Below are positions 1-8,397 of a DNA stretch of 64,000 nucleotides, one piece after another (the first letter of the stretch is position 1; each line of letters begins with the position of its first letter). A program made the translations under genes and the position numbers. The notes below the pieces were generated by a model. That model was not told where the DNA came from and did not search any database. It was given only the letters and a program-made list of their open reading frames with translations. The stretch covers positions 186,001 through 250,000 of the forward strand of contig NZ_JABWCS010000218.1 in the NCBI RefSeq assembly GCF_013359945.1, given 5' to 3'. Source of the DNA: Paenibacillus agri (lineage in GTDB: Bacteria > Bacillota > Bacilli > Paenibacillales > Paenibacillaceae).

Positions 1-164
1 GTTTCCCCTTTAATCCGCAGTGCGGTTAGCAGGCCACCAATCTGTGCAGAAGATGCCTTTCCGTCCATAATCGCGCCCATAATGTCCCGCGCCTCGTTAC
101 GGGAAAGATCCTTGCCTTCTATCAAACCGGCGAGTCCCGATTGTATCAATTTCGTTGCCTCCAT
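1..164 (-). CDS. trpD: Anthranilate phosphoribosyltransferase, N-terminal part
   Basis: This gene runs off the left edge, so only its first 54 codons are visible. The product transfers phosphoribose from PRPP to anthranilate, the second step of tryptophan synthesis in the cytoplasm. The visible helical N-terminus (MEATKLIQSG, then a GKDLSRNEA segment and SSAQIGGLLTALR) is typical of the TrpD alpha domain. A good ribosome site (AGGAGGAAGAG) precedes the ATG at 164. It lies 33 bases after the trpE stop in the same direction, so it should be co-transcribed with trpE under the TRAP-type leader. The catalytic domain lies outside the window. Identification rests on the N-terminus plus position. Confidence 0.88.
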   Translation of the reverse strand, partial: MEATKLIQSGLAGLIEGKDLSRNEARDIMGAIMDGKASSAQIGGLLTALRIKGE

Positions 165-197
165 GCTCTCTTCCTCCTGTTCAGTTGAATGATTCTA

Positions 198-1751
198 TCA
201 AGGGGTATATTCATACATGTAATCCTGATTGATTACCTGTTTCTCTTTGACTTGTGCCGGAAACATCGCTTCTGCCATCCGGATCGCCTTCAGCATGCCT
301 TTCGCCTTGTTCATTGTTTCTTCGTACTCTTTCTCAGGAACGGAATCCCACACAATTCCCGCCCCAGCCTGCACATAGGCTCTGCCTTCACGGAAAATAA
401 TGGTGCGGATCGTGATGCAGGAGTCCATGTTACCGGAAAACCCGAGATAACCTATAGCGCCTGCATAAGCGCCCCGCGCTTCCTTTTCCAGCTCCGCGAT
501 GATTTCCATCGCCCGCAGCTTCGGTGCACCAGAGACTGTTCCCGCCGGCAAGCAGGAGAGGAAGGCATCGAAGAAATCCTTATCCTCAGCCAGTGTACCT
601 GACACTCCGGAGACCATGTGCATGACATGCGAGTATTTCTCAATCTCCATGAATGAATCGCATTTTACGGTGCCGAATTTCGAGACCCGGCCGAGATCAT
701 TACGTCCAAGATCGACGAGCATCAAATGCTCGGCGCGCTCTTTTTCATCCTCCAGCAATTCGGCAGCCAGCGCACGGTCCGCAGCTTCATTCACACCTCT
801 GGGACGGGTTCCGGCGATCGGCCGCGTCTCCACCCGGCTACCATCCACTTTGACTAATGCCTCTGGCGAGGTGCCGACGATGATCTCCTCATCCATTTTC
901 AGATAATACATATAGGGTGAAGGATTAAGTGTTCTCAGCAGACGATAGACATGAAGCGGTGAGACCTCAGTTTCAATATGCAGCCGTTGTGACAGCACCA
1001 CTTGAAAAATATCTCCGGCCCGGATATACTCCTTGGCCTGCTCCACATTGTTCATATACTGTTCCTTCGTCAGATTTGAGTGGATATCTCCCAGCTCAAT
1101 ATCTTCTGGAAGACTACGCTTGTTAACGTTCTCCTTGGGCCCTTCTTTCTGCAATTCTTCGGCCATTTCCTCCAGTCCCGCACTAAGGGCCTCATAACTT
1201 GCGCGAATATCTGCATCGGTGTCGCCGTCCTTAATATGCAGATTGCCAATCAGCAGAAGCTGCTGCTTCACATGATCGAACACAATAATCCGGTCACAAA
1301 ACATAAAACGGATATCATCCATCTTCAGATCATCATTAGCATGCGGGGAGAGCTTCTCGTAATACTGTAGCAGATCATATCCGAAGAATCCGATAGCTCC
1401 ACCCGTAAACGGAGGCATCTCAGGCAGCTTGGGACTACGGTAGGAACGAAGTAGCGCCTTAAGCTCCTCTATCGGCTTGCCTTTCAGGTGCTTTTTCTCA
1501 CCACCAACCTCAACCTCGATCACTCCCTTTTTGCCGGAGATCAACAGGAACGGGTCGCTGCCAATGAAGGAATACCGGGCCCACTGGATGCCGCCCTCCA
1601 CACTTTCAAGCAAAAATGCATGGTCACGTGAAGCAAAACGCTGGAAGAGCCGGATCGGCGTCTCCATATCGGCAAGCAGCCGTTTTACGACAGGGATCAG
1701 ATTATAGTCCCGCGACAGTGCCACTACTTGTTCAACACTCGGATTCGTCAT
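198..1751 (-). CDS. trpE: Anthranilate synthase component I
   Basis: TrpE converts chorismate, with ammonia from the glutamine amidotransferase subunit, to anthranilate; this is the first committed step of tryptophan synthesis. The C-terminal chorismate-binding domain is intact, with the family signatures PIAGTRPRG, DLGRNDLGRV, LPAGTVSGAPK and AGAGIVWDS in order. The N-terminal regulatory domain is also present. The frame stays open upstream to 1853, but I choose the ATG at 1751 (517 codons) because AGGAGG lies just before it and the extra upstream codons overlap the leader terminator. It heads the trp genes, 330 bases downstream of aroH, behind a TRAP-like leader. Confidence 0.96.
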   Translation of the reverse strand: MTNPSVEQVVALSRDYNLIPVVKRLLADMETPIRLFQRFASRDHAFLLESVEGGIQWARYSFIGSDPFLLISGKKGVIEVEVGGEKKHLKGKPIEELKALLRSYRSPKLPEMPPFTGGAIGFFGYDLLQYYEKLSPHANDDLKMDDIRFMFCDRIIVFDHVKQQLLLIGNLHIKDGDTDADIRASYEALSAGLEEMAEELQKEGPKENVNKRSLPEDIELGDIHSNLTKEQYMNNVEQAKEYIRAGDIFQVVLSQRLHIETEVSPLHVYRLLRTLNPSPYMYYLKMDEEIIVGTSPEALVKVDGSRVETRPIAGTRPRGVNEAADRALAAELLEDEKERAEHLMLVDLGRNDLGRVSKFGTVKCDSFMEIEKYSHVMHMVSGVSGTLAEDKDFFDAFLSCLPAGTVSGAPKLRAMEIIAELEKEARGAYAGAIGYLGFSGNMDSCITIRTIIFREGRAYVQAGAGIVWDSVPEKEYEETMNKAKGMLKAIRMAEAMFPAQVKEKQVINQDYMYEYTP

Positions 1752-1790
1752 TAGGTTACCTCCTGAGGGAATGGTTGGTTTATAAAAATC

Positions 1791-1818
1791 AAAAAAACCT
1801 CTACCGAAGTAGAGGTTT
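1791..1818 (-). terminator. trpE leader terminator (attenuator)
   Basis: On the minus strand the hairpin AAACCTCTAC-TTCG-GTAGAGGTTT is followed by a run of T. It sits about 40 bases before the trpE start codon and so acts as an attenuator rather than an end-of-operon terminator. Together with the upstream GAG/TAG triplet array this matches TRAP-controlled attenuation. Confidence 0.88.
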
Positions 1819-1951
1819 GTGTAAGTAAGTATATGAAATAGAGCATAGGACAATCAGCAGCGCATTTGCAGAAATATCCCTAAATGGCTGCACTGAATAC
1901 ACTTATCCCGTAATCAGTCCACTCAAAAAAGAATCCTTCTCACTCTATGCT

Positions 1952-2040
1952 CTCAGCTAATCTCATCTAAATCCTGTACTCAACTCTGCTATACTCATCT
2001 CAACTAAACTAATCTCTGCTATACTCGGCTAACTACACTA
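1952..2040 (-). promoter_or_regulatory. TRAP (MtrB) RNA-binding site in the trpE leader
   Basis: Read on the minus strand, this stretch is an array of GAG or TAG triplets. Eleven triplets, with left ends at plus-strand positions 1979, 1984 and so on every 5 bases to 2029, are exactly 5 bases apart. Two more lie at 2033 and 2038. After a 12-base step a second block has four triplets in the same 5-base phase (1967, 1962, 1957, 1952). Known TRAP rings have 11 subunits and bind 11 (G/U)AG triplets spaced by 2-3 bases, so the match in number and period is striking. Inference: tryptophan-loaded TRAP binds here and favours the terminator at 1791-1818. Confidence 0.9.
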
Positions 2041-2066
2041 TACATGATGACAGAGGTCACTGACAA
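2037..2066 (-). promoter_or_regulatory. Candidate sigma-A promoter for trpE leader
   Basis: On the minus strand TTGTCA (2061-2066) and TATAGT (2037-2042) are separated by 18 bases. If used, transcription would start near 2030, almost at the first triplet of the TRAP array, which is closer than in the Bacillus leader. Read-through from aroH is the alternative. Confidence 0.4.
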
Positions 2067-2081
2067 CCCCGAATCATTAAT

Positions 2082-2456
2082 TTATGACTTGCTCTGTGAT
2101 AGATCTGGACGAAGCTTACGCGCTTCATTCAAATAAACATGATGGATCTCACGCTGTGCCTTCTCCGTATTAACCTGTACCATCAGACGGATACATTGAG
2201 GCAAGCTGCCCTTGACTGGTATCTCAACGGCGCACATTAGCGGCACCATTTCCCAGCCTTCCATCTCCCGAATGGCTCGGGCCGGGAATGTAGCATCCAG
2301 ATCCTCAGTCATCGTAATCCAGACACTGCAAATATCCTCGGCAATAACATCATTGCGTTCTACGATTTCTCGCAATAGCACAACGGTCTCCCGCAGAATC
2401 TCCGCTTCTTCATTGCCCGTCACAGTTGTTGCTCCGCGAATTCCCCGGTTTACCAC
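2082..2456 (-). CDS. aroH: Chorismate mutase, AroH type
   Basis: AroH rearranges chorismate to prephenate, the branch point to phenylalanine and tyrosine. The 124-residue length and the N-terminus VNRGIRGATTV match the small trimeric AroH class. Arg7, the Glu in CAVEIPV and the Arg in CIRLMV correspond to the active-site Arg7, Glu78 and Arg90 of the Bacillus enzyme; the C-terminal LRPDLS is also conserved. The start is a GTG at 2456 with AAGGAGGGA upstream, and it overlaps the last codons of aroB, so translation is probably coupled. It is the last gene before the trpE leader. Confidence 0.95.
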   Translation of the reverse strand: MVNRGIRGATTVTGNEEAEILRETVVLLREIVERNDVIAEDICSVWITMTEDLDATFPARAIREMEGWEMVPLMCAVEIPVKGSLPQCIRLMVQVNTEKAQREIHHVYLNEARKLRPDLSQSKS

Positions 2457-3553
2457 GGGCTTCCCTCCTTCTTGAGCTGTGCAATAACCTCGCGTACCAG
2501 CGATGCCTGCACATCATCAACAATACTTACCGTTCCGATATCATCCGGTACGATAAAGGTCATTCGGCCTTCCTTGAATTTCTTGTCATGCATCATAGCT
2601 TCCATCAGCTCGTCCTCACTGTACTCGGCAGGAAGAGTGACTGGAAGTCCAAGCGACGTCAACATGGAGACTGTCTCATCATAGATAGATTTGTCACGAC
2701 CCAGCTTCACAGCCAGAAGTGCCGAACCTGCCATTCCAATCGCAATGGCTTCCCCATGCAGGAATACTCCATAGCCGCCAACCGCTTCAATCGCGTGGCC
2801 GATTGTGTGCCCAAGGTTCAGAATGGCACGCAGACCCTGCTCACGTTCATCGGTTGACACGACCTGAGCCTTAATGGCACAGCCGCGTTCTAGCGCATAA
2901 CCTAGAGCTTCAGGCTGCAGTGCCAGCAGTTCAGCCGCATGCTCCCGACACCAGTAAGCAAAATCCTTATCCAGGATGAGGCCATGCTTCACTACTTCCG
3001 CAAGGCCGGAAGAGACTTGACGTGCCGGTAATGAAGCCAGCGTATCCAAATCATAGAGCACCATTGACGGCTGATAAAAAGCACCGATCATATTCTTCGC
3101 CAGCGGATGATTCACTGCCACCTTGCCGCCTACACTACTGTCATGTGCCAGAATCGTTGTAGGAATCTGGAGGAATCCGATTCCCCGCATGTAAGTTGCG
3201 GCCACGAAGCCAGCCAAATCACCAACAACACCACCGCCCAGGGCCAGCACCGCCGAACGGCGGTCCAGTCCAGCCTGGATGGCTGTAGTCATTACCTCTT
3301 CATAGACGGCCAGCGACTTGGAAGCTTCACCAGCTGCAATAATGTGATGAACAACAGTATATCCATAGTCCCTTAAGGCAGCTTCCAACGCCGGAAGGTA
3401 GCGCGGGGCTACTTCCGAATCGCTGACGATCAGCAGCGGGCTGCGAACCGGGAATCCGGCCTCCGCACATCGCTCACCAATTTCCGCCAGCAAGCCGCTG
3501 CCGATATGAATCGGATAAGAACGTTCACCCAATTCTACCCTGATGCTGCGCAT
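2450..3553 (-). CDS. aroB: 3-dehydroquinate synthase
   Basis: AroB converts DAHP to 3-dehydroquinate in the shikimate pathway, using NAD and a divalent metal. The 367-residue protein shows the family signatures in order: ALGGGVVGDLAGFVAATYMRG (NAD site), PTTILAHDSSVGGKVAVN, and metal-ligand regions around SGLAEVVKHG, LNLGHTIGHAIE and FLHGEAIAIGM. The ATG at 3553 follows the aroC stop by two bases. It is the middle gene of aroC-aroB-aroH, an order shared with Bacillus. Confidence 0.97.
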   Translation of the reverse strand: MRSIRVELGERSYPIHIGSGLLAEIGERCAEAGFPVRSPLLIVSDSEVAPRYLPALEAALRDYGYTVVHHIIAAGEASKSLAVYEEVMTTAIQAGLDRRSAVLALGGGVVGDLAGFVAATYMRGIGFLQIPTTILAHDSSVGGKVAVNHPLAKNMIGAFYQPSMVLYDLDTLASLPARQVSSGLAEVVKHGLILDKDFAYWCREHAAELLALQPEALGYALERGCAIKAQVVSTDEREQGLRAILNLGHTIGHAIEAVGGYGVFLHGEAIAIGMAGSALLAVKLGRDKSIYDETVSMLTSLGLPVTLPAEYSEDELMEAMMHDKKFKEGRMTFIVPDDIGTVSIVDDVQASLVREVIAQLKKEGSPW

Positions 3554-3555
3554 GA

Positions 3556-4725
3556 CTAGTAACGCTCCAGTTGGGCGAGGTAGTTGTCATAGTTGGCCTT
3601 GATTTCTTCCATGGAATCTCCACCGAATTTGTCGAGGAAGCCTTTCGCAATCTCCCATGCCACAACGTTCTCCAGAACTACACAAGCTGCTGGCACTGCA
3701 CATGCATCCGAACGTTCCACTTGGGCCGTGAACGGCTCCTTCGTATCAATATCCACACTTTGCAGTGGCTTGTAGAGCGTAGGGATTGGCTTCATAACGC
3801 CGCGAACCACTACCGGCATGCCGTTGGTCATGCCACCTTCAAAACCGCCCAGACGATTGCTCGCCCGGTAGTACCCTTTGGAGGCCTCGTAGGCAATCTC
3901 GTCATGCACCTGCGAACCGCGCAGCTTGCCTGCTTCAAAGCCGATACCGATCTCCACGCCCTTGAACGCATTGATGGACATTACCGCTCCGGCAATGGCA
4001 CCATCCAGCTTGCGATCAGACTGAACATGGCTGCCTAGTCCGATAGGAAGACCTTCAACAATACACTCGACGATGCCTCCGATGGAGTCGCCTTCTTCTT
4101 TGATCTTGTCTATGTAGGACTCCATTTTTTGTTCTGTCTCTTTATCCACAACTCTTACAGAGGATTCCTCTGTACGGGCGATCAATTCATCGATAGGTAG
4201 ATCATTCGCAGGCGCTTCAATCTCGCCGATTCGAATAACCTGTCCAGCAATTTTCACGCCAAACGCTGCCAGAAACTGTCTAGCCACCGCGCCGCAGGCC
4301 ACTCTTGCTGCCGTCTCGCGCGCGCTGGAGCGCTCCAGTACATTACGCAGGTCGGTATGGTTGTACTTCAATCCACCGTTAAGATCCGCATGACCTGGAC
4401 GTGGGCGATTAACCCGGCGTTTCTCTTCGTCGCTGCCCGGAATCGGCTCGATATTCATGATATTTCTCCAGTGCGTCCAGTCCTTATTCTCTACAACTAG
4501 CGCTACTGGCGCACCTGTGGTGTAACCATGACGTACCCCTCCAACAATCTGGGCGGTATCTTTCTCAATTTGCATCCGCCGGCCACGGCCATATCCTTTT
4601 TGACGGCGCTGCAATTGGAAATTCAACTCTTCAAAATTCAGTGTAAGATTGCTTGGCAATCCCTCGATAATGGCAGTAAGCTGGGGGCCGTGCGTTTCCC
4701 CCGCTGTTAAATAGCGTAAACTCAT
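3556..4725 (-). CDS. aroC: Chorismate synthase
   Basis: AroC removes phosphate from EPSP to give chorismate, using reduced FMN. The product feeds TrpE, AroH and probably MqnA, all encoded in this window. The start MSLRYLTAGETHGP is the canonical N-terminus, and RRQKGYGRGRRMQIE, RPGHADLNG, RSSARETAARVA and the C-terminal DACAVPAACVV region are conserved. The frame is open for 30 more codons upstream, but the ATG at 4725 has the ribosome site (AAGGGGGAACG) and fits the family, giving 389 residues. In Bacillus the same gene is named aroF. Confidence 0.97.
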   Translation of the reverse strand: MSLRYLTAGETHGPQLTAIIEGLPSNLTLNFEELNFQLQRRQKGYGRGRRMQIEKDTAQIVGGVRHGYTTGAPVALVVENKDWTHWRNIMNIEPIPGSDEEKRRVNRPRPGHADLNGGLKYNHTDLRNVLERSSARETAARVACGAVARQFLAAFGVKIAGQVIRIGEIEAPANDLPIDELIARTEESSVRVVDKETEQKMESYIDKIKEEGDSIGGIVECIVEGLPIGLGSHVQSDRKLDGAIAGAVMSINAFKGVEIGIGFEAGKLRGSQVHDEIAYEASKGYYRASNRLGGFEGGMTNGMPVVVRGVMKPIPTLYKPLQSVDIDTKEPFTAQVERSDACAVPAACVVLENVVAWEIAKGFLDKFGGDSMEEIKANYDNYLAQLERY

Positions 4726-4853
4726 GCTGCGTTCCCCCTTCACACTTTTAAACTGTAAACCGCTAAAATGTTGATGATCTTTGCTCATTATAGTATAGGG
4801 AATCCGCTTTGACAAGGAACTTCACTTCCTTGCAAAGATCCCCCCAGGAACTT

Positions 4854-4892
4854 AAAAAGCGCCGCCTATACCCTTTTGGGTATAAACGACGC
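4854..4892 (-). terminator. Intrinsic terminator between a small gene and aroC
   Basis: On the minus strand a 15-pair stem with several G-U pairs (GCGTCGTTTATACCC, loop AAAA, GGGTATAGGCGGCGC) is followed by TTTTT. It ends the transcript of the 53-codon gene at 4917-5078, so aroC probably has its own promoter or is partly attenuated. Confidence 0.85.
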
Positions 4893-4916
4893 CCCTCTGG
4901 GCCCGGATGATGCAGA

Positions 4917-5078
4917 TCAGCTGCCGACACGCCGTCTGCCCTCAGGCAAGACTTTATTGTCCGCCTCTAGCTGTAACAGGGTCTTAAGCTGCACATCATC
5001 CATGCCGAGAATTTGCCCGCACTCACGAACGGTAATGAAACCGCGCCGGTAGGCGGCAATAACCTTACTTTTGTCCAT
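4917..5078 (-). CDS. Small 53-residue protein, possible helix-turn-helix fold
   Basis: A short open frame starts at ATG 5078 (MDKSKVIAAYRRGFITVREC) and ends RRRVGS. I do not recognise a named family. It is rich in charged residues, has one cysteine, and the segment from ITVRECGQILGMDDVQLKTL looks like two short helices around a turn, as in small DNA-binding domains. It lies between cheR and aroC, on the same strand, and a strong terminator follows its stop, which supports a real gene rather than a chance frame. No clear ribosome site was seen. Function unknown. Confidence 0.6.
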   Translation of the reverse strand: MDKSKVIAAYRRGFITVRECGQILGMDDVQLKTLLQLEADNKVLPEGRRRVGS

Positions 5079-5187
5079 CAGTTAAACGACCTTTCGCTTC
5101 GTACTGGGAATGCTATCTAAGATCCAGTATCGCTGGAACCAGTGCAAAGTATACGTACAGGCTGCTTAAAAGATAGAAAAGAAGATT

Positions 5188-5991
5188 TTATTTTTTCCGG
5201 TAGAAGAACGTTTCCGTCGTTTCAAAGCCATACTGGCCCGGGGTGAAGATCTGCTCCGTGCTGCCGACAAAAAGATACCCGCCGGGACGAAGGCTTTGTG
5301 CGAATTTGTGATACAGCTTATGCTTCGCTTCCTCCGTGAAATAGATCATCACGTTGCGGCAAATAATGAGGTCGAACCCGTCATCGAACTTGTCCAGCAG
5401 CAAATTCTGCTTGCGGAAATCAACATGCTTCTTCAGAGAGTCGCTGACCTTAAGAACCGGACCTTCAGGTGCAAAGTAGCGGGCCGCCACATCCTTCGGC
5501 ACATCCTTGATGGAACGCTCCAGGTACAGGCCCTGCTTCGCCTTTGCCAAGGCACCATCATCAATGTCTGTAGCAAGAATACCTGTATGCCCCAGAATGC
5601 CCTTATCGGACAGGATCATGGCCAGCGTATACGGCTCTTCCCCTGTCGAACAAGCTGCACTCCACAGCTTCAGCTTACGGCTGGAACGTTCCAGTTCTGG
5701 AAGGATGACATCCCGCAGCACTTCCCAGCGATTAGGATTACGCCAAAATTCGGAGACATTGATCGTCATCCGATCCAAAAATTCGTAGAATAAGGCCTTG
5801 TCCTTAAGCATCGCCGCGTAGAAATCGGTGAAGCTTCTATAATTATTTTTCATCCGCAACGTGGTCAGACGACGCTTCATCTGCGCTTCTTTGTACTGAG
5901 CCAGGTCGATACCTGTGCTCTGCTTGACGTTATGAATAAACCCGAGATAATCCGGGTCTGTTGTGACTGTTTGATTATCAAGATCAGACAT
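5188..5991 (-). CDS. cheR: Chemotaxis protein methyltransferase
   Basis: CheR transfers methyl groups from S-adenosylmethionine to glutamates of chemoreceptors, setting adaptation. The 267-residue protein has the N-terminal helical domain (FIHNVKQSTGIDLAQYK), the linker RMTINVSEFWRN, and the SAM-binding core with SAACSTGEEPYTLAM, ILATDIDDGALAKA and DLIICRNVMIYFTEE. The C-terminal YLFVGSTEQI is typical. It lies between ndk and the aro genes as in Bacillus, away from the main chemotaxis operon. A likely target receptor is encoded at 36924. Confidence 0.96.
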   Translation of the reverse strand: MSDLDNQTVTTDPDYLGFIHNVKQSTGIDLAQYKEAQMKRRLTTLRMKNNYRSFTDFYAAMLKDKALFYEFLDRMTINVSEFWRNPNRWEVLRDVILPELERSSRKLKLWSAACSTGEEPYTLAMILSDKGILGHTGILATDIDDGALAKAKQGLYLERSIKDVPKDVAARYFAPEGPVLKVSDSLKKHVDFRKQNLLLDKFDDGFDLIICRNVMIYFTEEAKHKLYHKFAQSLRPGGYLFVGSTEQIFTPGQYGFETTETFFYRKK

Positions 5992-6017
5992 TCTATCTCC
6001 TGCCTCCCGCCCGAAAC

Positions 6018-6461
6018 TTACATCCAGACTGCGATGTCTTTGTTATACTGCACCAATTCTTCGGGAGCAAAGAAATTGGCGATTTCCCGTTCCGCACTTT
6101 CCGGCGAATCGGAACCATGAATCAAGTTAAGCGGGGTGTGACTGGCAAAATCACCGCGGATTGTTCCCGGCAGTGCCTCCCCAACCTTGGTCTTGCCGAT
6201 GAGCAGACGGCTCAGGGCAATCACATCATCGCCTTCCCAGACCATTGCAAATACAGGACCAGACGTAATGAAGCCCACCAGCTCATGGAAAAAATCCTTG
6301 CCTTCATGCTCTGCATAATGTCTCTTGGCCTGCTCTTCCGTAACTTGAATCAGCTTGGCAGCAGCCAGCTTAAAGCCCTTATCCTCCAGACGGGCCACAA
6401 TCCGCCCGATCAATCCGCGCTGAACACCGTCCGGCTTAATCATCAGATATGTTTTTTCCAT
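6018..6461 (-). CDS. ndk: Nucleoside diphosphate kinase
   Basis: Ndk moves the gamma phosphate of ATP onto other nucleoside diphosphates through a phospho-histidine. The protein begins MEKTYLMIKPDGVQRGLIG, the usual N-terminus, and has the active-site stretch NLIHGSDSPESAEREI with the catalytic histidine. Length (147) is standard. A gap of about 110 bases separates it from hepT upstream. Its stop is 26 bases before the cheR start. Confidence 0.98.
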   Translation of the reverse strand: MEKTYLMIKPDGVQRGLIGRIVARLEDKGFKLAAAKLIQVTEEQAKRHYAEHEGKDFFHELVGFITSGPVFAMVWEGDDVIALSRLLIGKTKVGEALPGTIRGDFASHTPLNLIHGSDSPESAEREIANFFAPEELVQYNKDIAVWM

Positions 6462-6570
6462 AGGTCACTCTCCATTTTCCTATACATAGGATGGGTGTTT
6501 ATGAGAATTAAGGAAGTATATACTTTCTGATATTAGCAGAAACCGGGCGATATGTGAACGCTTAAATCAT

Positions 6571-7539
6571 TTAATAAGCCCGACCTGTTACGAAAAAAGC
6601 AATATCACGAAGGCTTCGCTTCGTCTTGTTATTCGGCAGTGCTTCAAGCGCAGTCAGAGCCTTCTCAATATAACGGGAAGCCAGATCCTCGGCCCTGGTA
6701 ATCCCCTCTCCCGACAGAATAAGATCAATGGCACGGCCTACCCCTCTCTGACCTTTGCGAATAGCATCCAGCTCCTCTAGCAGAGGAAGCCGTAAGCTTT
6801 CATCCTCCAGGCTATAAATGACAGGAAGGGTGATGTTACCCTGTCTCATATCACTACCCGGCGGCTTCCCGATTTGTTTCTCCGTCCCGGAAAGATCGAG
6901 CAGATCATCACGGATCTGAAACGCCATACCGACGTTGTATCCGTAATTATAGAGCAGCCGCGCCACCCCTGGCTCCGCATCTGCAGCAAGCGCGCCAAGC
7001 TGGCAGCTGATCGCAATCAGCAGTGCTGTCTTACGGCGGATGCGCCGCAGATAATGGCGTACACTCTGCCCGCTGTTAAAAAAATCCCGGATCTGCTCCA
7101 TCTCTCCGATAGACATTTCCACCATCGCTCTGGATAAAATCTCATGAATGCGCGGATTCTTCAGCTCAGTAGTCATCACAAGCGCCTTGGCGTAGATATA
7201 ATCCCCTGTGTACATGGCAATTTTATCATCCCACTTGGCTTTAACCGTTTGCTCGCCGCGGCGCAGCTCGGCATCATCTATGACATCATCATGTACCAGT
7301 GAAGCGCTGTGAATCAGCTCCAGAGGAACAGCCACCCGCTTCAGCTTCTCCAGGTCATAGGTTCCGAATTTGCCACCCATGAGTACAAAGACAGGGCGCA
7401 GGCGTTTGCCCCCAGCCTTCAGCAGATGCAGTGAGGTCTCGGTCAGCAGTTCGTCGTCACCCTGAACACTGCGGTACAGTTCTTTTTCAATCTGGTCCAT
7501 ATCCTTATTTAGCATGCCAAATATTTGCAGTCGTTTCAT
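6571..7539 (-). CDS. hepT: Heptaprenyl diphosphate synthase, catalytic subunit
   Basis: This trans-isoprenyl diphosphate synthase elongates farnesyl diphosphate to the long side chain of menaquinone. It has the lysine/arginine GGKRLRPV site, the first aspartate-rich motif in LVHDDVIDDAELRRG and the second in FQIRDDLLDL. It is the large subunit; the small partner HepS is encoded at 10623. The ATG at 7539 overlaps the mqnA stop (ATGA) and has GAAGGA upstream, so I prefer it to the longer frame from 7572. It ends the menaquinone cluster. Confidence 0.94.
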   Translation of the reverse strand: MKRLQIFGMLNKDMDQIEKELYRSVQGDDELLTETSLHLLKAGGKRLRPVFVLMGGKFGTYDLEKLKRVAVPLELIHSASLVHDDVIDDAELRRGEQTVKAKWDDKIAMYTGDYIYAKALVMTTELKNPRIHEILSRAMVEMSIGEMEQIRDFFNSGQSVRHYLRRIRRKTALLIAISCQLGALAADAEPGVARLLYNYGYNVGMAFQIRDDLLDLSGTEKQIGKPPGSDMRQGNITLPVIYSLEDESLRLPLLEELDAIRKGQRGVGRAIDLILSGEGITRAEDLASRYIEKALTALEALPNNKTKRSLRDIAFFVTGRAY

Positions 7540-8393
7540 TCCTTCACCCGTGTCAGCAGATTGTGGCTCCAAAGCTCCATCTTCACTTCCTGCGGCAGCA
7601 GGCCCATTTCATAGGCATAGCGGAAATAGAGGTTCAAACCTTCCTGCTGCCTTTCTTCAAAGTCATAACACAAATTGCGGAAGTATCCGTACCAGTAAGC
7701 CTCCGTACCGCCAACCGTACGCATGGCTTCGGACACAATCGGAGCAAGATCACGCACCCCGCGCCGTTTGCTCTCCGCAAAGGCTTCAGCGATCTCCGCG
7801 ACCGCAGCGAATTGGTTACGCGCCGCATCCCGGTTCACAGCCCAGACTGCAAAGGTCATGCCAAGTCCGGTCCACTTTTTCCAGAACTCACCGAGATCTG
7901 TCACCATATACCCCTTATTCTGCCAGGAAGCCTTGATGGCATTATCTCCGATCAAGAGACAGGCGTCGGCGACCTCCATCATTGCGTCCAAATCAGGTTC
8001 TGCACTTATGTACTGCGGGTGTCCTCCGATAGCCTTCTGCATAATTATCTTCAACAGATTAGTCGAAGTTGCCGATGTGTTGGTAACCGCTATGATTCCA
8101 TCCGCAATTTCTTCCAGCGGCTTCTTGGAGAACAGCAGGATGGACCTTACAGGTCCGTCTGAACTGACCGACAGAGAGGGAAGCAACAACAGACGGTCAC
8201 TGGCCTCAGCATAAGCGAAGGAGGAAAGTGCACCCACATGAATGCTCCCCTCACTCATGCCCCGGTTCAGAACGGCTGGCACCTCACTGACCATTGTCGC
8301 CGGATGTTTCAGGGAAGAAGGATGAAAGTTGTGAAAGACCGGCCATGAGTTGGTATAACTTATTTTTCCAATTACAGTAGCACTGTTGCTCAT
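7536..8393 (-). CDS. mqnA: Chorismate dehydratase-like menaquinone enzyme (MqnA/MqnD family)
   Basis: Proteins of this periplasmic-binding-like fold include MqnA, which dehydrates chorismate to 3-enolpyruvyl-benzoate, the first step of the futalosine route to menaquinone, and MqnD. The N-terminus VIGKISYTNSWPVFHNF matches the family opening (IGxxSYxNxxP), and LLIGDNAIKA and YMVTDLGEFWKKWTGLGMTFAVWAVNRD are characteristic of the second lobe. Neighbours are prenyltransferase, UbiX, MenG and HepT/HepS genes, which supports the assignment. MqnA versus MqnD cannot be settled by eye; I favour MqnA by its opening motif. I start it at ATG 8393 rather than the longer frame from 8432. Confidence 0.8.
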   Translation of the reverse strand: MSNSATVIGKISYTNSWPVFHNFHPSSLKHPATMVSEVPAVLNRGMSEGSIHVGALSSFAYAEASDRLLLLPSLSVSSDGPVRSILLFSKKPLEEIADGIIAVTNTSATSTNLLKIIMQKAIGGHPQYISAEPDLDAMMEVADACLLIGDNAIKASWQNKGYMVTDLGEFWKKWTGLGMTFAVWAVNRDAARNQFAAVAEIAEAFAESKRRGVRDLAPIVSEAMRTVGGTEAYWYGYFRNLCYDFEERQQEGLNLYFRYAYEMGLLPQEVKMELWSHNLLTRVKE

Positions 8394-8397
8394 CTCT

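Noticed and set aside
1080..1370. A plus-strand frame opposite trpE with a hydrophobic segment
   Set aside because: It is antisense to the well-conserved trpE domain, has no ribosome site and follows trpE codon periodicity.
7431..8162. A 243-codon plus-strand frame opposite hepT and mqnA
   Set aside because: Antisense shadow of two conserved enzymes; cysteine- and histidine-rich composition typical of reverse-complement frames.
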